Shown one piece after another: positions 27,524 through 36,814 of a stretch of 64,000 nt of DNA. The stretch is from NCBI RefSeq assembly GCF_000499205.1, contig NZ_AWUK01000013.1:310001-374000 (forward strand), given 5' to 3'. The position numbers and the translations under genes were made by a program. This DNA comes from Paenibacillus sp. MAEPY2. GTDB taxonomy: Bacteria; Bacillota; Bacilli; Paenibacillales; Paenibacillaceae. The notes beneath the pieces were generated by a model. The model saw nothing but the letters and a program-made list of their open reading frames with translations, made no database searches and was not told the DNA's origin. Numbering within the stretch: the first letter of the stretch is position 1; every line of letters begins with the position of its first letter.

Positions 27524-28311
27524 GCTTTTGGTCCCATCAATTCGTATACCGCAGCCTCAACATCGTCCTTACGCATCAGATGCTCCCCAACAAGAATACC
27601 GTGCACACCTGCCTCAATAAGAGATTCCAATGGCTGAGGGCCGTCGATTCCACTTTCGCTGATTAATGTCACACCATCCGGTATCAGGTCCATCAAATCC
27701 AGCGTAGTGTTCAGACTGGTTTCGAATGTTTTCAGATTGCGGTTGTTAATGCCCACAAGTGTTGCCTGCGGAATATCGAGTACTTGCTCCAGTTCTGCAC
27801 GGTCATGAACTTCAATTAAGGCATCAAGCCCCAAACTTTTGGCAAACGTCAGATATTGACGCATCTGTTCCGGTGTCAGAATGCTTGCAATTAGCAAAAC
27901 CGCGTCCGCGCCAAGCAGCCTTGCCTCGGCAATCTGTCGTTCATCTATAATAAAATCCTTACGCAGTAGCGGGATGTTCACAGTCTGATGAATGGCCTGC
28001 AAGTATTCGCTATTTCCCTGGAAATAAGAAACGTCAGTCAATACCGATATACAATCCGCTCCAGCCCGTTCATATGCGGAAGCAATCTCTACCGGATGGA
28101 AATCAGGACGAATCAGTCCTTTGGACGGAGATGCCTTCTTCACTTCGGCAATCAACCCCAGCTTACGGTTACGTCTCTCGGATAAGGCACGCTCGAATCC
28201 ACGCGTTTGAGATAATGCCTCTATCTTTTTCAGCGCATCGTCCATCTGAAATGTTTGTGCGAGAACTTCAACTTCTTTATGTTTGGTTGCTACGATTCGA
28301 TCAAGATACAT
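27520..28311 (-). CDS. trpC: Indole-3-glycerol phosphate synthase
   Basis: TrpC converts CdRP to indole-glycerol phosphate. The 263-residue barrel has the family motifs IAEVKKASPSKGLI, LRKDFIIDERQI, LVGINNRNLKTFE and ISESGIDG. The first eleven bases overlap the end of trpD, consistent with coupled translation. An ordinary, complete enzyme. Confidence 0.96.
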   Translation of the reverse strand: MYLDRIVATKHKEVEVLAQTFQMDDALKKIEALSQTRGFERALSERRNRKLGLIAEVKKASPSKGLIRPDFHPVEIASAYERAGADCISVLTDVSYFQGNSEYLQAIHQTVNIPLLRKDFIIDERQIAEARLLGADAVLLIASILTPEQMRQYLTFAKSLGLDALIEVHDRAELEQVLDIPQATLVGINNRNLKTFETSLNTTLDLMDLIPDGVTLISESGIDGPQPLESLIEAGVHGILVGEHLMRKDDVEAAVYELMGPKA

Positions 28312-29392
28312 GACTGTACGCCTCCGTTGTATGAATTAACTGTTCCAACTTCTTGGCAGCCTTGCCAGAGTCTACAGCTTCTGTCGCCATCAACACACCT
28401 TCTGCAATGGTATTCGCTAGACCGGATACATAGATGCATGCCCCGGCATTTAACAGCACGACATCGCGGTATGCGCTTCGTTCTCCCTGGAAGATCCTTT
28501 TAATAATTTCGGCATTCTGAGCCGCATCTCCTCCAAGAACCGATTCCAGTGGATGTAACGATAATCCCATATCACGTGGATCAATGTCATACGTATGCAC
28601 TTCACCATTACGCAGCTCGGATACCTGGGTCGGTGCGGAGATGCTGATTTCATCCAAACCATCATGGCTGGCTACGACCAAAGCTCTTTTCAGCCCCAGA
28701 CGATTCAGCACTTCTGCAATCATCGGTGTCCGGCTGCGGTCATATAAACCAAGCAATTGTCGATCCGCACCGGCAGGGTTAGTTAACGGTCCAAGCATAT
28801 TAAAGATTGTACGTACACCCAGCTCTTTTCTTGGTGCAGCTGCATGTTTCATGGAAGGGTGATACACCTGAGCAAAACAGAAACAGATTCCGATCTCATC
28901 GAGACATTGTCTCGCCTGCTCTCCGTCCAGATGAATATTCACGCCCAATGCTTCAAGTACATCCGCACTGCCCGCCTTACCTGAGGCAGAGCGATTGCCA
29001 TGCTTCGCGACCCGGACAGAAACGGCTGAAGCAATAATAGCAGATGCCGTTGAAATGTTGAATTTATGAATACCCGAACCCCCTGTTCCACAGGTGTCCA
29101 GCAGTCCATTGCCGTCAGTCAGAATCCTTCCGCCCTGCCCACGCATGGCTTCGGCAAACCCCGTGATTTCATCCACCGTTTCCCCCTTCATCCGCAAGCC
29201 CATAAGCAAACCTCCGATTTGAGCCGGAGTGGCTTCACCTCTCATGATGGAGTACATCAAATCGCGTGCTTCCGCTTGCTCCAGATGGCTGCCCTCCAAA
29301 ATTTTGGCAAGGCCATTCTTCATGCCTTCCGCATGACTAACTTCAGTTGCGAATCGCTCGGATTCTTCATTCATGACTGGGTTCATATTCAT
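28301..29392 (-). CDS. trpD: Anthranilate phosphoribosyltransferase
   Basis: TrpD attaches PRPP-derived ribose to anthranilate. Key motifs are DTCGTGGSGIHKFNIST (PRPP loop) and KHGNRSASGKAGSADVLEALG. The ARDLMYSIMRGEATPAQIGG start segment is typical. 363 residues includes a short N-terminal extension before the core. It follows trpE by 17 bases with GAGAGGAGAG as binding site. Confidence 0.96.
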   Translation of the reverse strand: MNMNPVMNEESERFATEVSHAEGMKNGLAKILEGSHLEQAEARDLMYSIMRGEATPAQIGGLLMGLRMKGETVDEITGFAEAMRGQGGRILTDGNGLLDTCGTGGSGIHKFNISTASAIIASAVSVRVAKHGNRSASGKAGSADVLEALGVNIHLDGEQARQCLDEIGICFCFAQVYHPSMKHAAAPRKELGVRTIFNMLGPLTNPAGADRQLLGLYDRSRTPMIAEVLNRLGLKRALVVASHDGLDEISISAPTQVSELRNGEVHTYDIDPRDMGLSLHPLESVLGGDAAQNAEIIKRIFQGERSAYRDVVLLNAGACIYVSGLANTIAEGVLMATEAVDSGKAAKKLEQLIHTTEAYSHVS

Positions 29393-29409
29393 TTCCGGTC
29401 TCTCCTCTC

Positions 29410-30981
29410 TCAGTTTTGTGCAGCCGTGGCTGGGGTAACAAAATAATCGGCGTTGGCAAGTTTCAAAGTGTGATCCTTCTCTTTGGCAGGAAACATCGCT
29501 TCTGCCGTACGAATCGCCTTCAGCAACGCTTTGGCTTTATTTACGGTTTCTTCATATTCATTCTCAGGCACCGAATCCCATACGATTCCGGCTCCGGCCT
29601 GCACATACGCCTTTCCTTTTTTGAAAATAATCGTTCGGATCGTAATACAAGAGTCCATGTTTCCCGAGAAACCAAGATAACCGATAGCACCTGCGTAAGC
29701 ACCCCGTGCTTCTTTTTCCAGTTCTGCGATGATCTCCATCGCACGCAGCTTCGGCGCACCGGATACCGTCCCCGCTGGCAAGCATGAAAGAAATGCATCA
29801 AAGAAATCCTTGTCATCTCTAAGCTCACCTGTAACGTTAGACACCATGTGCATGACGTGAGAATATCGTTCAATTTCCATGAACATGTCACATTTCACAC
29901 TTCCGAAGGTAGATACACGTCCCAGATCATTACGTCCCAAATCGACAAGCATCAGATGTTCTGCACGTTCCTTCTCATCCTGCAATAGATCTGCGGCCAA
30001 GGCACGATCTTCTGCTTCCGTAGCTCCTCTTGGGCGAGTCCCCGCAATTGGTCGTGTCTCTACGCGGTTTCCATCCACTTTTACCAACGCTTCCGGTGAT
30101 GTCCCAACAATAATCTCATCGTCCATTTTCAGATAATACATGTAGGGAGATGGATTCAACGTCCGAAGCACGCGATATACGTGCAGCGGAGAAACTTCGG
30201 TATCAATATGGAAACGCTGGGATAATACCACTTGAAAAATATCTCCTGCCCGAATGTACTCTTTGGCCTGCTCTACATTCCCAATAAACTGTTCCTTCGT
30301 CAGATTGGATCGAATATCCCCCAGCTCCACGTCTCCTGGAATGGAACGCGGGTTCAGGTTCTCCCCAGGTCCTTGCTGCTGCAAGCGTTCAGCGGCTTGT
30401 TCCAGCTTCTCAGAAGTTAAAGCATACGCTTGGCGGATATCATCATCCGTTGCACCGTCTTTCACGTGCACATTTCCCACGAGCAGCATCTGCTGCTTCA
30501 CATGGTCAAACACGATAATCTGGTCACAGAACATGAAGCGAATATCATCCATTTTCAGATCATCCAGCACGTGGGCCGGGAGCTTTTCATAATATTGCAG
30601 CAGATCGTATCCAAAGAAACCAATCGCCCCACCTGTAAATGGCGGCAGTTCATCATCCTTCGGACTGCGATACTTACGCAGCAGCGCTTTGAGTTCTTCA
30701 ATCGGTTTGCCTGGAAGCTCTCGAATCTGTCCCGCTTCTTCTACCACAATCCGGCCTTTTTTGGCCGAGATCATCAGGAACGGATCTGTACCAATGAAGG
30801 AATATCTCGCCCATTGAATACCACCCTCCACACTTTCCAGCAGAAATGCCCGGTCGTTGTCAGCATAACGGCGAAAAATCCGAATCGGGGTCTCCATGTC
30901 TGCCAGAATCCGTTTGACTACCGGAATCAGATTATATTCATTCGACATTTTCAGTACTTGATTAACGTTTGGCGTTATCAT
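29410..30981 (-). CDS. trpE: Anthranilate synthase component I
   Basis: The chorismate-using subunit of anthranilate synthase. The C-terminal catalytic domain has AGDIFQVVLSQRF, RPIAGTRPRGAT and LPAGTVSGAPKLRAMEII. The N-terminal half carries the tryptophan feedback domain with LLESVEGGIQWARYSF. No trpG follows, so the glutaminase subunit must come from elsewhere, as in B. subtilis where it is shared with folate genes. The ATG at 30981 has GAAAGGA upstream; the longer frame to 31047 runs into the leader terminator. Confidence 0.96.
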   Translation of the reverse strand: MITPNVNQVLKMSNEYNLIPVVKRILADMETPIRIFRRYADNDRAFLLESVEGGIQWARYSFIGTDPFLMISAKKGRIVVEEAGQIRELPGKPIEELKALLRKYRSPKDDELPPFTGGAIGFFGYDLLQYYEKLPAHVLDDLKMDDIRFMFCDQIIVFDHVKQQMLLVGNVHVKDGATDDDIRQAYALTSEKLEQAAERLQQQGPGENLNPRSIPGDVELGDIRSNLTKEQFIGNVEQAKEYIRAGDIFQVVLSQRFHIDTEVSPLHVYRVLRTLNPSPYMYYLKMDDEIIVGTSPEALVKVDGNRVETRPIAGTRPRGATEAEDRALAADLLQDEKERAEHLMLVDLGRNDLGRVSTFGSVKCDMFMEIERYSHVMHMVSNVTGELRDDKDFFDAFLSCLPAGTVSGAPKLRAMEIIAELEKEARGAYAGAIGYLGFSGNMDSCITIRTIIFKKGKAYVQAGAGIVWDSVPENEYEETVNKAKALLKAIRTAEAMFPAKEKDHTLKLANADYFVTPATAAQN

Positions 30982-31030
30982 TAGATCACGTCCTTTCAGA
31001 TTAGGTAGAAGAAAAAGTAATATATACAAC

Positions 31031-31060
31031 AAAAAAACCTCTACCATCAGGTAGAGGTTT
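31031..31060 (-). terminator. Leader terminator of the trp operon
   Basis: Eleven-pair stem AAACCTCTACC / GGTAGAGGTTT, loop TGAT, followed by seven Ts, ending about 50 bases before trpE. As the terminator of the trp leader it is the expected off-switch for TRAP control. Confidence 0.85.
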
Positions 31061-31441
31061 GGTTATAAGCTGTTTCAACAAGTTGTTGCTTCATAAATAA
31101 CAAGTCCCTATACATTCATCCTTACCGAATTATCACACAGGTTGTTGTATAGATGCATCATACTTCCATCAAATACAAAGGAAATGTATCGGCATACACG
31201 AATCTCATCCATGGCATTCATTCTTTCATAAAACCATGAGGATATCGGTCGTGTTATACCAAAACAAAACGATGTCGCTAGACACGCTTGCTTTCCTTCA
31301 TCCTGTATCAAATAATCCCGTAGCACGACGTACCGCGAATCAGTTGACCGGCTTCTGTTGCTCCGGTTACCACCCGCTGGACTCTGCTATATACTCCACT
31401 CAGCTCAGCTGCTCTCAGCTCAATCTCTTCTCTACTCAACT
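31061..31441 (-). promoter_or_regulatory. Long trp operon leader
   Basis: The predicted transcript starts near 31441 and reaches the terminator about 380 bases later, far longer than the B. subtilis leader of about 140. After the TRAP site the first half has short pairings such as ACCGG/CCGGT. No tryptophan-rich leader peptide is visible. GUAGAG inside the TRAP site (31435-31430) is complementary to CUCUAC of the terminator 5' arm (31056-31051), a possible antiterminator contact. Confidence 0.6.
31382..31437 (-). promoter_or_regulatory. TRAP binding site: eleven NAG triplets
   Basis: In transcript order the triplets are GAG, GAG, GAG, GAG, GAG, CAG, GAG, GAG, GAG, UAG, GAG, separated by two or three bases, with one four-base gap. 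TRAP is an 11-subunit ring in which each subunit binds one (G/U)AG. The array begins a few bases after the predicted start site. Two further GAG/CAG triplets precede it at 31448-31440. Confidence 0.85.
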
Positions 31442-31448
31442 GGTTCTC

Positions 31449-31477
31449 ACTATACAACATTCCGAATGGTTTGACAA
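31449..31477 (-). promoter_or_regulatory. Sigma-A promoter of the trp operon
   Basis: TTGTCA (31477-31472), 17-base spacer, TATAGT (31454-31449). It lies just after aroH and its +1 falls at the start of the TRAP site. Confidence 0.75.
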
Positions 31478-31488
31478 CCACTCTAATC

Positions 31489-31866
31489 TTACGAATTGGA
31501 AGGTGCCGCCAAATCAGGCCGTAGAGACTGTGCACCGTTAAGATACACATGGTTGATTTCATTCTGACCTTTTGCTGTATTAACGTGTACCATAAAACGA
31601 ATGCACTGTGGCAAGGCACCTTCAACTGGAACTTCCAGCGCACACATCAAGGGAACAAGCTCCCAGCCATCCAACTGTCGAATGGCCTTTGCTGGGAAAG
31701 CTGCATCCAGATCTCCAGTCATCGTAATCCACACACTGCAAATATCTTCGGGTGTGATCTCGTTACGATCCACGATTTCCTGCAATAGTACAGCCGTTTC
31801 TTTCAAAATATGCTCTTCGTTGTTATGCGTGACCGTTGTGGCCCCGCGAATTCCCCGAGTAACCAT
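31489..31866 (-). CDS. aroH: Chorismate mutase, AroH type
   Basis: Monofunctional chorismate mutase of the AroH fold. The N-terminus MVTRGIRGATTV carries the conserved active-site Arg, followed by a core with FPAKAIRQLDGWELVPLMC and the C-terminal LRPDLA. 125 residues is normal. The start at 31866 has GAAGGGAG upstream; earlier ATGs are inside aroB. It follows aroB with a four-base gap and precedes the trp promoter. Confidence 0.94.
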   Translation of the reverse strand: MVTRGIRGATTVTHNNEEHILKETAVLLQEIVDRNEITPEDICSVWITMTGDLDAAFPAKAIRQLDGWELVPLMCALEVPVEGALPQCIRFMVHVNTAKGQNEINHVYLNGAQSLRPDLAAPSNS

Positions 31867-31870
31867 GCTT

Positions 31871-32965
31871 TTAATCTCCCTTCTTAAGTAATTCAATGAC
31901 GTCACGCACTGCCGTTACCGGTACATCCTTCACAATTCTGGCAGCGCCGATCCGGTCAGGAATAATGAAGACCATATGACCCTCACGAAACTTTTTGTCG
32001 TGCATCATCGCATCCATTAATGCATCCGTATCCAAATGTTCAGGCATCGTCACCGGCAGACGCAATGAACGCAGCATACGAACCGTATCCTCATAGAGTC
32101 CTGCTGGGGCTCCCAGCTTCTCGCCAAGCAAAGCGGAGCCCGCCATACCAATCGAGATGGCTTCACCATGCAGAAATTCGCCGTAACCGGCAATCGCTTC
32201 AATAGCATGACCAATGGTATGACCCAGGTTTAACAATGCACGTTCACCATTCTCACGTTCGTCTCGAGATACAATCTCTGCCTTGATGCTACATCCTCGT
32301 TCTAAACCATATTCCAGAGCTTCAGGATCAAGAGCAAGCAGATCCTCCGCATGCTCCTCACACCAATATGCAAAAGCTCCGTCCCGAATCAGTCCATGCT
32401 TCAGCATCTCTGACAAACCAGCCGAGACATCGCGGGGCGGCAAAGATTGGAGCGTATCCACATCATAGAGCACCAGCTCTGGCTGATGGAATGCGCCGAT
32501 CATATTTTTAGCCAGAGGATGATTGACAGCCACCTTGCCGCCAACACTGCTGTCATGCGCGAGGATCGTCGTAGGCACTTGTACAAACTTGATTCCACGC
32601 ATATATGTAGCTGCGACAAAGCCAGCCAGATCCCCCACTACACCGCCGCCTAGAGCAACAATAGCCGAGCTGCGATCCAGTTTGCCTTCAATGGCGATAG
32701 TCATCATGTCCTGATATACCGAAAGGGATTTCGATGTTTCACCAGATGGAACAACTGCGGAGACGACTGTAAAACCAGCCGTACGCAGCGTTTGTTCCAG
32801 ATCGGACAAGTATTTGGGGGCTACATGCTCATCAGTAATAATGAGTAGCGGGCTTTTTTTGGTTAAGCCATATTGCTCAAAATATTGAGGCGCTTGAGCC
32901 AACAGGCCGCTGCCAATCAGAATTGGATAAGAGCGCTCCTCCAACTGCACTGTCAGCTGGCGCAT
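31871..32965 (-). CDS. aroB: 3-dehydroquinate synthase
   Basis: The second step of the shikimate pathway, NAD- and metal-dependent. The LGGGVVGDLAGFVAATYMRG motif is around residue 100, and metal ligands lie in NLGHTIGHAIEA and the GEAISIGM segment. 364 residues is normal. The start ATG at 32965 is one base after the aroC stop, with GGAG nine bases upstream. The reading frame is open upstream, but only inside aroC. Confidence 0.96.
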   Translation of the reverse strand: MRQLTVQLEERSYPILIGSGLLAQAPQYFEQYGLTKKSPLLIITDEHVAPKYLSDLEQTLRTAGFTVVSAVVPSGETSKSLSVYQDMMTIAIEGKLDRSSAIVALGGGVVGDLAGFVAATYMRGIKFVQVPTTILAHDSSVGGKVAVNHPLAKNMIGAFHQPELVLYDVDTLQSLPPRDVSAGLSEMLKHGLIRDGAFAYWCEEHAEDLLALDPEALEYGLERGCSIKAEIVSRDERENGERALLNLGHTIGHAIEAIAGYGEFLHGEAISIGMAGSALLGEKLGAPAGLYEDTVRMLRSLRLPVTMPEHLDTDALMDAMMHDKKFREGHMVFIIPDRIGAARIVKDVPVTAVRDVIELLKKGD

Positions 32966-32966
32966 C

Positions 32967-34136
32967 TTAGTAATTCTCCAGTTGATTATTGTAGTTGGCA
33001 AAGTTCGCGCGGATTTCCTCCATGGAGTCTCCGCCAAATTTCTCAAGGAAAGCTTTTGCAATTTCCCAGGCTACTACATGCTCCATAACGACACTAGCTG
33101 CCGGAACAGCACATGCATCAGAACGCTCAACCTGAGCTGTAAATGCTTCTTTGGTATCGATATCCACACTTTGAAGCGGTTTGTACAACGTAGGAATAGG
33201 TTTCATAACCCCACGCACTACGACTGGCATGCCGTTCGTCATTCCACCCTCGAATCCGCCCAGACGGTTGGTAGCCCGGTGGTAACCATTCTCTTCACTA
33301 TGAACGATCTCATCATGCACCTGAGAACCACGAATCGTTCCGGCTTCGAAGCCGATACCAATTTCCACACCCTTGAATGCGTTAATGGACATTACACCCT
33401 GTGCGATTCGTGCATCCAGTTTGCGGTCATACTGTACGTGGCTACCAAGACCCACAGGCACACCTTCAACAATGCATTCCACGATTCCACCGATGGAGTC
33501 GCCTTCCTGCTTGATTTGGTCGATGTAGGCTTCCATCTTCTTCTCGGTTTCTGCATCGGTCACACGTACGGAGGAGGCTTCTGTCACTTCGATCAGTTCA
33601 TCGATCGGCAGATCTTGATAAGGAGCTTCAATTTCCCCGATACGCAACACACGTCCAGCGACTTTGATTCCGAATTCAGCCAGGAATTGACGTGCAATAG
33701 CACCACAAGCTACACGCACCGTAGTCTCACGGGCACTGGAACGTTCAAGTACATTACGCAAATCTTTCAGGTTATATTTGAGTCCGCCATTCAGATCGGC
33801 ATGTCCTGGACGCGGACGATGAACGCGGCGTTTCTCTTCGTCACTGCCTTCAATCGGCTCAATATTCATAATATTCTGCCAGTGTTTCCAGTCATTATTT
33901 TGCACAACCAGTGCTACGGGAGCACCCGTTGTATATCCGTGACGGATACCACCAACGAAATTGGCTTGATCCTTCTCAATTTGCATGCGACGTCCACGGC
34001 CATAGCCCTTCTGGCGGCGGTGAAGCTGAAAATTCAGCTCTTCAAAGTCAATATTCAGATTGCTTGGTAAGCCTTCAATAATTGCGGTTAATTGGGGTCC
34101 GTGCGTCTCCCCTGCGGTTAAATAGCGTAAACTCAT
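32967..34136 (-). CDS. aroC: Chorismate synthase
   Basis: FMN-dependent formation of chorismate, the branch-point of aromatic synthesis. The family signatures are [16 protein letters not shown] at the start, [34 protein letters not shown] and the [13 protein letters not shown] stretch. 389 residues. This gene is called aroF in B. subtilis. The start at 34136 is preceded by GGGGG at eight bases. It heads aroC-aroB-aroH and has its own promoter. Confidence 0.96.
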   Translation of the reverse strand: MSLRYLTAGETHGPQLTAIIEGLPSNLNIDFEELNFQLHRRQKGYGRGRRMQIEKDQANFVGGIRHGYTTGAPVALVVQNNDWKHWQNIMNIEPIEGSDEEKRRVHRPRPGHADLNGGLKYNLKDLRNVLERSSARETTVRVACGAIARQFLAEFGIKVAGRVLRIGEIEAPYQDLPIDELIEVTEASSVRVTDAETEKKMEAYIDQIKQEGDSIGGIVECIVEGVPVGLGSHVQYDRKLDARIAQGVMSINAFKGVEIGIGFEAGTIRGSQVHDEIVHSEENGYHRATNRLGGFEGGMTNGMPVVVRGVMKPIPTLYKPLQSVDIDTKEAFTAQVERSDACAVPAASVVMEHVVAWEIAKAFLEKFGGDSMEEIRANFANYNNQLENY

Positions 34137-34198
34137 AATACGTTCCCCCTTTAAACTGTTAAACTTCACATTGCTAAAATCCCATAATTTCTTTGCTT

Positions 34199-34227
34199 AT
34201 TATAGTATAGCTGACCGGCTTTGACAA
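34199..34227 (-). promoter_or_regulatory. Sigma-A promoter of aroC
   Basis: TTGTCA (34227-34222), 17-base spacer, perfect TATAAT (34204-34199), about 60 bases before aroC. Confidence 0.65.
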
Positions 34228-34238
34228 GAAAGCCGGTC
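34213..34238. promoter_or_regulatory. Perfect inverted repeat over the aroC -35 box
   Basis: GACCGGCTTT - six bases - AAAGCCGGTC, with perfect 10-base arms. The central part is the -35 element, and no T run follows, so it looks like a repressor operator more than a terminator. Confidence 0.5.
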
Positions 34239-34322
34239 GTTTGTTGTCCTAAAATGGATTGGACTCGATTGGGGATTGATTGAGATTCCGACGTGTCAGA
34301 GAAATATCCATTCATCCATTAT

Positions 34323-34370
34323 GAAAATAACCGCCTGGACACATATACATGTGCGCACCAGACGGTTATG
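34323..34370 (-). terminator. Terminator after cheR
   Basis: Arms ATAACCGTCTGG / CCAGGCGGTTAT (one G-U) with a second inner stem CACAT/ATGTG, then a T run on the minus strand. Confidence 0.85.
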
Positions 34371-34383
34371 GAATGAACTGAAA

Positions 34384-35178
34384 TTATTTTTTGCGATAAA
34401 AGAATGTTTCCGCTGTCTCTAGACCATATTGTCCCGGGGAAAAAATCTGTTCCGTACTGCCTACGAACAAAATACCACCAGGACGCAAACTGGTTGCAAA
34501 CTTATGATACAACAGGTTTTTGGCTTCCTCGGTAAAATAGATCATGACATTTCGGCACACAATCAGATCATACCCCTCGTCAAACCGATCCAACAACAGA
34601 TTTTGCTTCATGAATTTGACCGAGCTTTTCAATTGTTCATCAATACGATACACCAAGCCATCCTGCTTGAAGTAACGGTTAGCCGTATCCTTCGGTACAT
34701 CTTTGAGCGAGCGTTCCATATAACGCCCTTCCTTGGCTTTGGCGAGAGCACCTTCATCCAGGTCACTTGCCGTAATGGAGCTGCCCTTGAGAATGCCCAT
34801 CGTATCCAGGATCATCGCCAAAGTGTATGGTTCTTCGCCTGTGGAACAAGCGGCACTCCACACTTTAACGCCGCGTTTCGAACCCAGCAACTCGGGCAGG
34901 ATTTCATCACGCAGCACCTCCCAGCGATTCGGGTTACGCCAAAATTCCGAGACGTTAATGGTCATCCGATCCAGAAACTCAAAGAACAGGGACTTGTCCT
35001 TCTGCATGGCATCAAAAAAGTTAGAAAACGTATGAAATCCGTTTTTGTTACGAAGTGTGGTCAGCCTTCTTTTCATCTGGCCTTCCTTGTATTGAGCAAG
35101 ATCAATGCCTGTGCTCTCTTTAATTTTCCGAATAAATCCGGAATAATCCGGGTCTAGTATTTGTTCCTGCTCCAGCAT
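34384..35178 (-). CDS. cheR: Chemotaxis protein methyltransferase CheR
   Basis: CheR methylates glutamates of chemoreceptors using SAM, the adaptation arm of chemotaxis. The N-terminal helical domain (QMKRRLTTLRNKNGFHTF) binds the receptor. The SAM-binding motif is VKVWSAACSTGEEPYTLAMIL, and the catalytic part has DLIVCRNVMIYF. 264 residues is normal. It lies between ndk and aroC as in B. subtilis. Confidence 0.95.
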   Translation of the reverse strand: MLEQEQILDPDYSGFIRKIKESTGIDLAQYKEGQMKRRLTTLRNKNGFHTFSNFFDAMQKDKSLFFEFLDRMTINVSEFWRNPNRWEVLRDEILPELLGSKRGVKVWSAACSTGEEPYTLAMILDTMGILKGSSITASDLDEGALAKAKEGRYMERSLKDVPKDTANRYFKQDGLVYRIDEQLKSSVKFMKQNLLLDRFDEGYDLIVCRNVMIYFTEEAKNLLYHKFATSLRPGGILFVGSTEQIFSPGQYGLETAETFFYRKK

Positions 35179-35202
35179 CGTATCACCCTTCTGGCTAAAA
35201 AA

Positions 35203-35646
35203 TTACAACCAGGCTGCGATGCTCTTGTCGTACGTTACCAGCTCATCCGGAGCAAAGAAGTTTGCTGCTTCACGAGAGGCACTTTCCGGTGAATCTGCCC
35301 CATGAATCAGATTATGCGGTGTGTGGCTGGCGAAATCTCCGCGAATCGTACCCGGAGCCGCTTCCTTCACATTGGTTTTCCCGATGACGATGCGCGCAAG
35401 CGCCACGATGTCGTCGCCTTCCCACACCATAGCAAATACAGGTCCAGATGTGATAAAACGAACCAAATCATCGAAGAACGGTTTCCCCTCATGTTCAGCA
35501 TAATGGCGTTTGGCCTGATCTTCAGACATCTGCACCAGCTTGCCTGCCACCAACTTAAACCCTTTGTCTTCCAGACGGCTAACGATACGCCCTATCAAAC
35601 CACGCTGCACACCATCCGGCTTCACCATCAAAAATGTACGATCCAT
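35203..35646 (-). CDS. ndk: Nucleoside diphosphate kinase
   Basis: Transfers phosphate from NTPs to NDPs through a phosphohistidine. The active-site His is in [16 protein letters not shown] (around residue 116). The N-terminal [15 protein letters not shown] and PVFAMVWEG segments are typical. The frame extends 5 codons upstream to 35661, but the ATG at 35646 after GAGGAGTGAG is the start; 147 residues. Confidence 0.96.
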   Translation of the reverse strand: MDRTFLMVKPDGVQRGLIGRIVSRLEDKGFKLVAGKLVQMSEDQAKRHYAEHEGKPFFDDLVRFITSGPVFAMVWEGDDIVALARIVIGKTNVKEAAPGTIRGDFASHTPHNLIHGADSPESASREAANFFAPDELVTYDKSIAAWL

Positions 35647-35839
35647 CGGCTCACTCCTCACTCACGGTTCAAAGTTATTTCATTATGTAAACGTAATCTC
35701 TTTGATTGTAACATACATGTCCAAATCCTCCCAATGAGGAATATCACACGAACGTTAATTTTTTAGTGAGAACATATACACAAGGACCTTCTTCATTCAT
35801 AAAAGATGCCCCGTTCATATTAGAGTGTGATCAAACATA

Positions 35840-36814
35840 TTAATGCGTACGTTTGACCACAAAATGAGCGATATCCCGCAGGTTTTTGGTGGTCTTGATG
35901 TTAGGCAGTTGATCCAGAGCATCGAGCGCTTTCTTCATATATCGGTCAGCCAGGGCTTCTGCTTTAGCAATTCCTTGACTTTGGCGAATCATTCCTATGG
36001 CATCCGATGCACTCGCCCGTCCCTCCTCGTGTTGGATGCGGGTTATCTCCTCCAACAAAGGTTCACGCAAATTGGTCTCCTGCAATGCATACAGGACAGG
36101 CAGCGTAATATTCCCCTGCTTCATATCACTGCCTGGAGGCTTGCCCAGTTGTTTCTCGGTACCAACCAGATCAAGTACATCGTCCTGAATCTGGAACGCC
36201 ATACCCACATTGTAACCGTAGGTGTACAGCAACGAAGATTCATGTTCCGGTGCACGCGTAGCCAAAGCCCCCAACTGGCAACTCACTGCAATTAGAAGTG
36301 CCGTTTTGCGACGAATTCGCAAAAGATAGTTACGTACACTTTGTCCTGTATTGAAAAAGTCACGAATTTGTTCCATCTCTCCGATGGACATCTGCACCAT
36401 CGCTTTGGCCAGAATACGGTGTATCGCCGGATCGGACAGACCTGCAGTCATTTCAAGTGCCTTGCCGTAAATATAATCTCCGGTGTACATGGCAATCCGA
36501 TTATCCCATTTGGACTTCACGGTTGGTTTACCTCGCCGTGTCGCGGCATTGTCAATAACATCATCGTGAACCAGAGAAGCCGAATGAATCAGTTCCAACG
36601 GAACCGCTACAAGCTTCAGACGTTCAATGTCGTATGTACCGAATTTCCCACCGAGTAACACAAATACCGGCCGCAATCGCTTACCTCCTGCCTTGAGCAG
36701 GTGAAGTGACGTTTCGCTCAGCAGCTTCTGTTCTCCCTGAACACTGCGATAGAGCTCTTTTTCAATGTAGTCCATGTCTTTTTTTAACAACCCGAAAATA
36801 TCCAATAGTTTCAT
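35840..36814 (-). CDS. hepT: Heptaprenyl diphosphate synthase component II
   Basis: The catalytic subunit that makes the C35 menaquinone side chain. Two aspartate-rich motifs are present: VHDDVIDNAATRRGKPT and QIQDDVLDLVG. 324 residues. It overlaps the 84-residue gene upstream by four bases (ATGA). It needs HepS (39373-40236), encoded in the same cluster. Confidence 0.94.
   Translation of the reverse strand: MKLLDIFGLLKKDMDYIEKELYRSVQGEQKLLSETSLHLLKAGGKRLRPVFVLLGGKFGTYDIERLKLVAVPLELIHSASLVHDDVIDNAATRRGKPTVKSKWDNRIAMYTGDYIYGKALEMTAGLSDPAIHRILAKAMVQMSIGEMEQIRDFFNTGQSVRNYLLRIRRKTALLIAVSCQLGALATRAPEHESSLLYTYGYNVGMAFQIQDDVLDLVGTEKQLGKPPGSDMKQGNITLPVLYALQETNLREPLLEEITRIQHEEGRASASDAIGMIRQSQGIAKAEALADRYMKKALDALDQLPNIKTTKNLRDIAHFVVKRTH

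Noticed and set aside
31047..31094. A 15-codon frame before trpE that could be a leader peptide
   Set aside because: It contains no tryptophan codon and ends inside the terminator, so it does not fit peptide-based trp attenuation. The TRAP site explains control better.
31365..31375. A GGGTGGTAACC sequence resembling a T-box
   Set aside because: Only the short segment matches, and there is no specifier stem or terminator placed as in T-box RNAs. The TRAP array fits far better.
31308..31643. A minus-strand reading frame with protein-like codons overlapping the trp promoter and TRAP site
   Set aside because: It starts inside aroH and crosses the trp promoter. The GAG repeats produce Glu and Leu codons, which make it look coding. 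No binding site or separate start is seen.
32982..34070. A 362-residue plus-strand frame antisense to aroC
   Set aside because: It is the exact shadow of the aroC gene on the other strand, rich in His, Cys and Asn, with no binding site.
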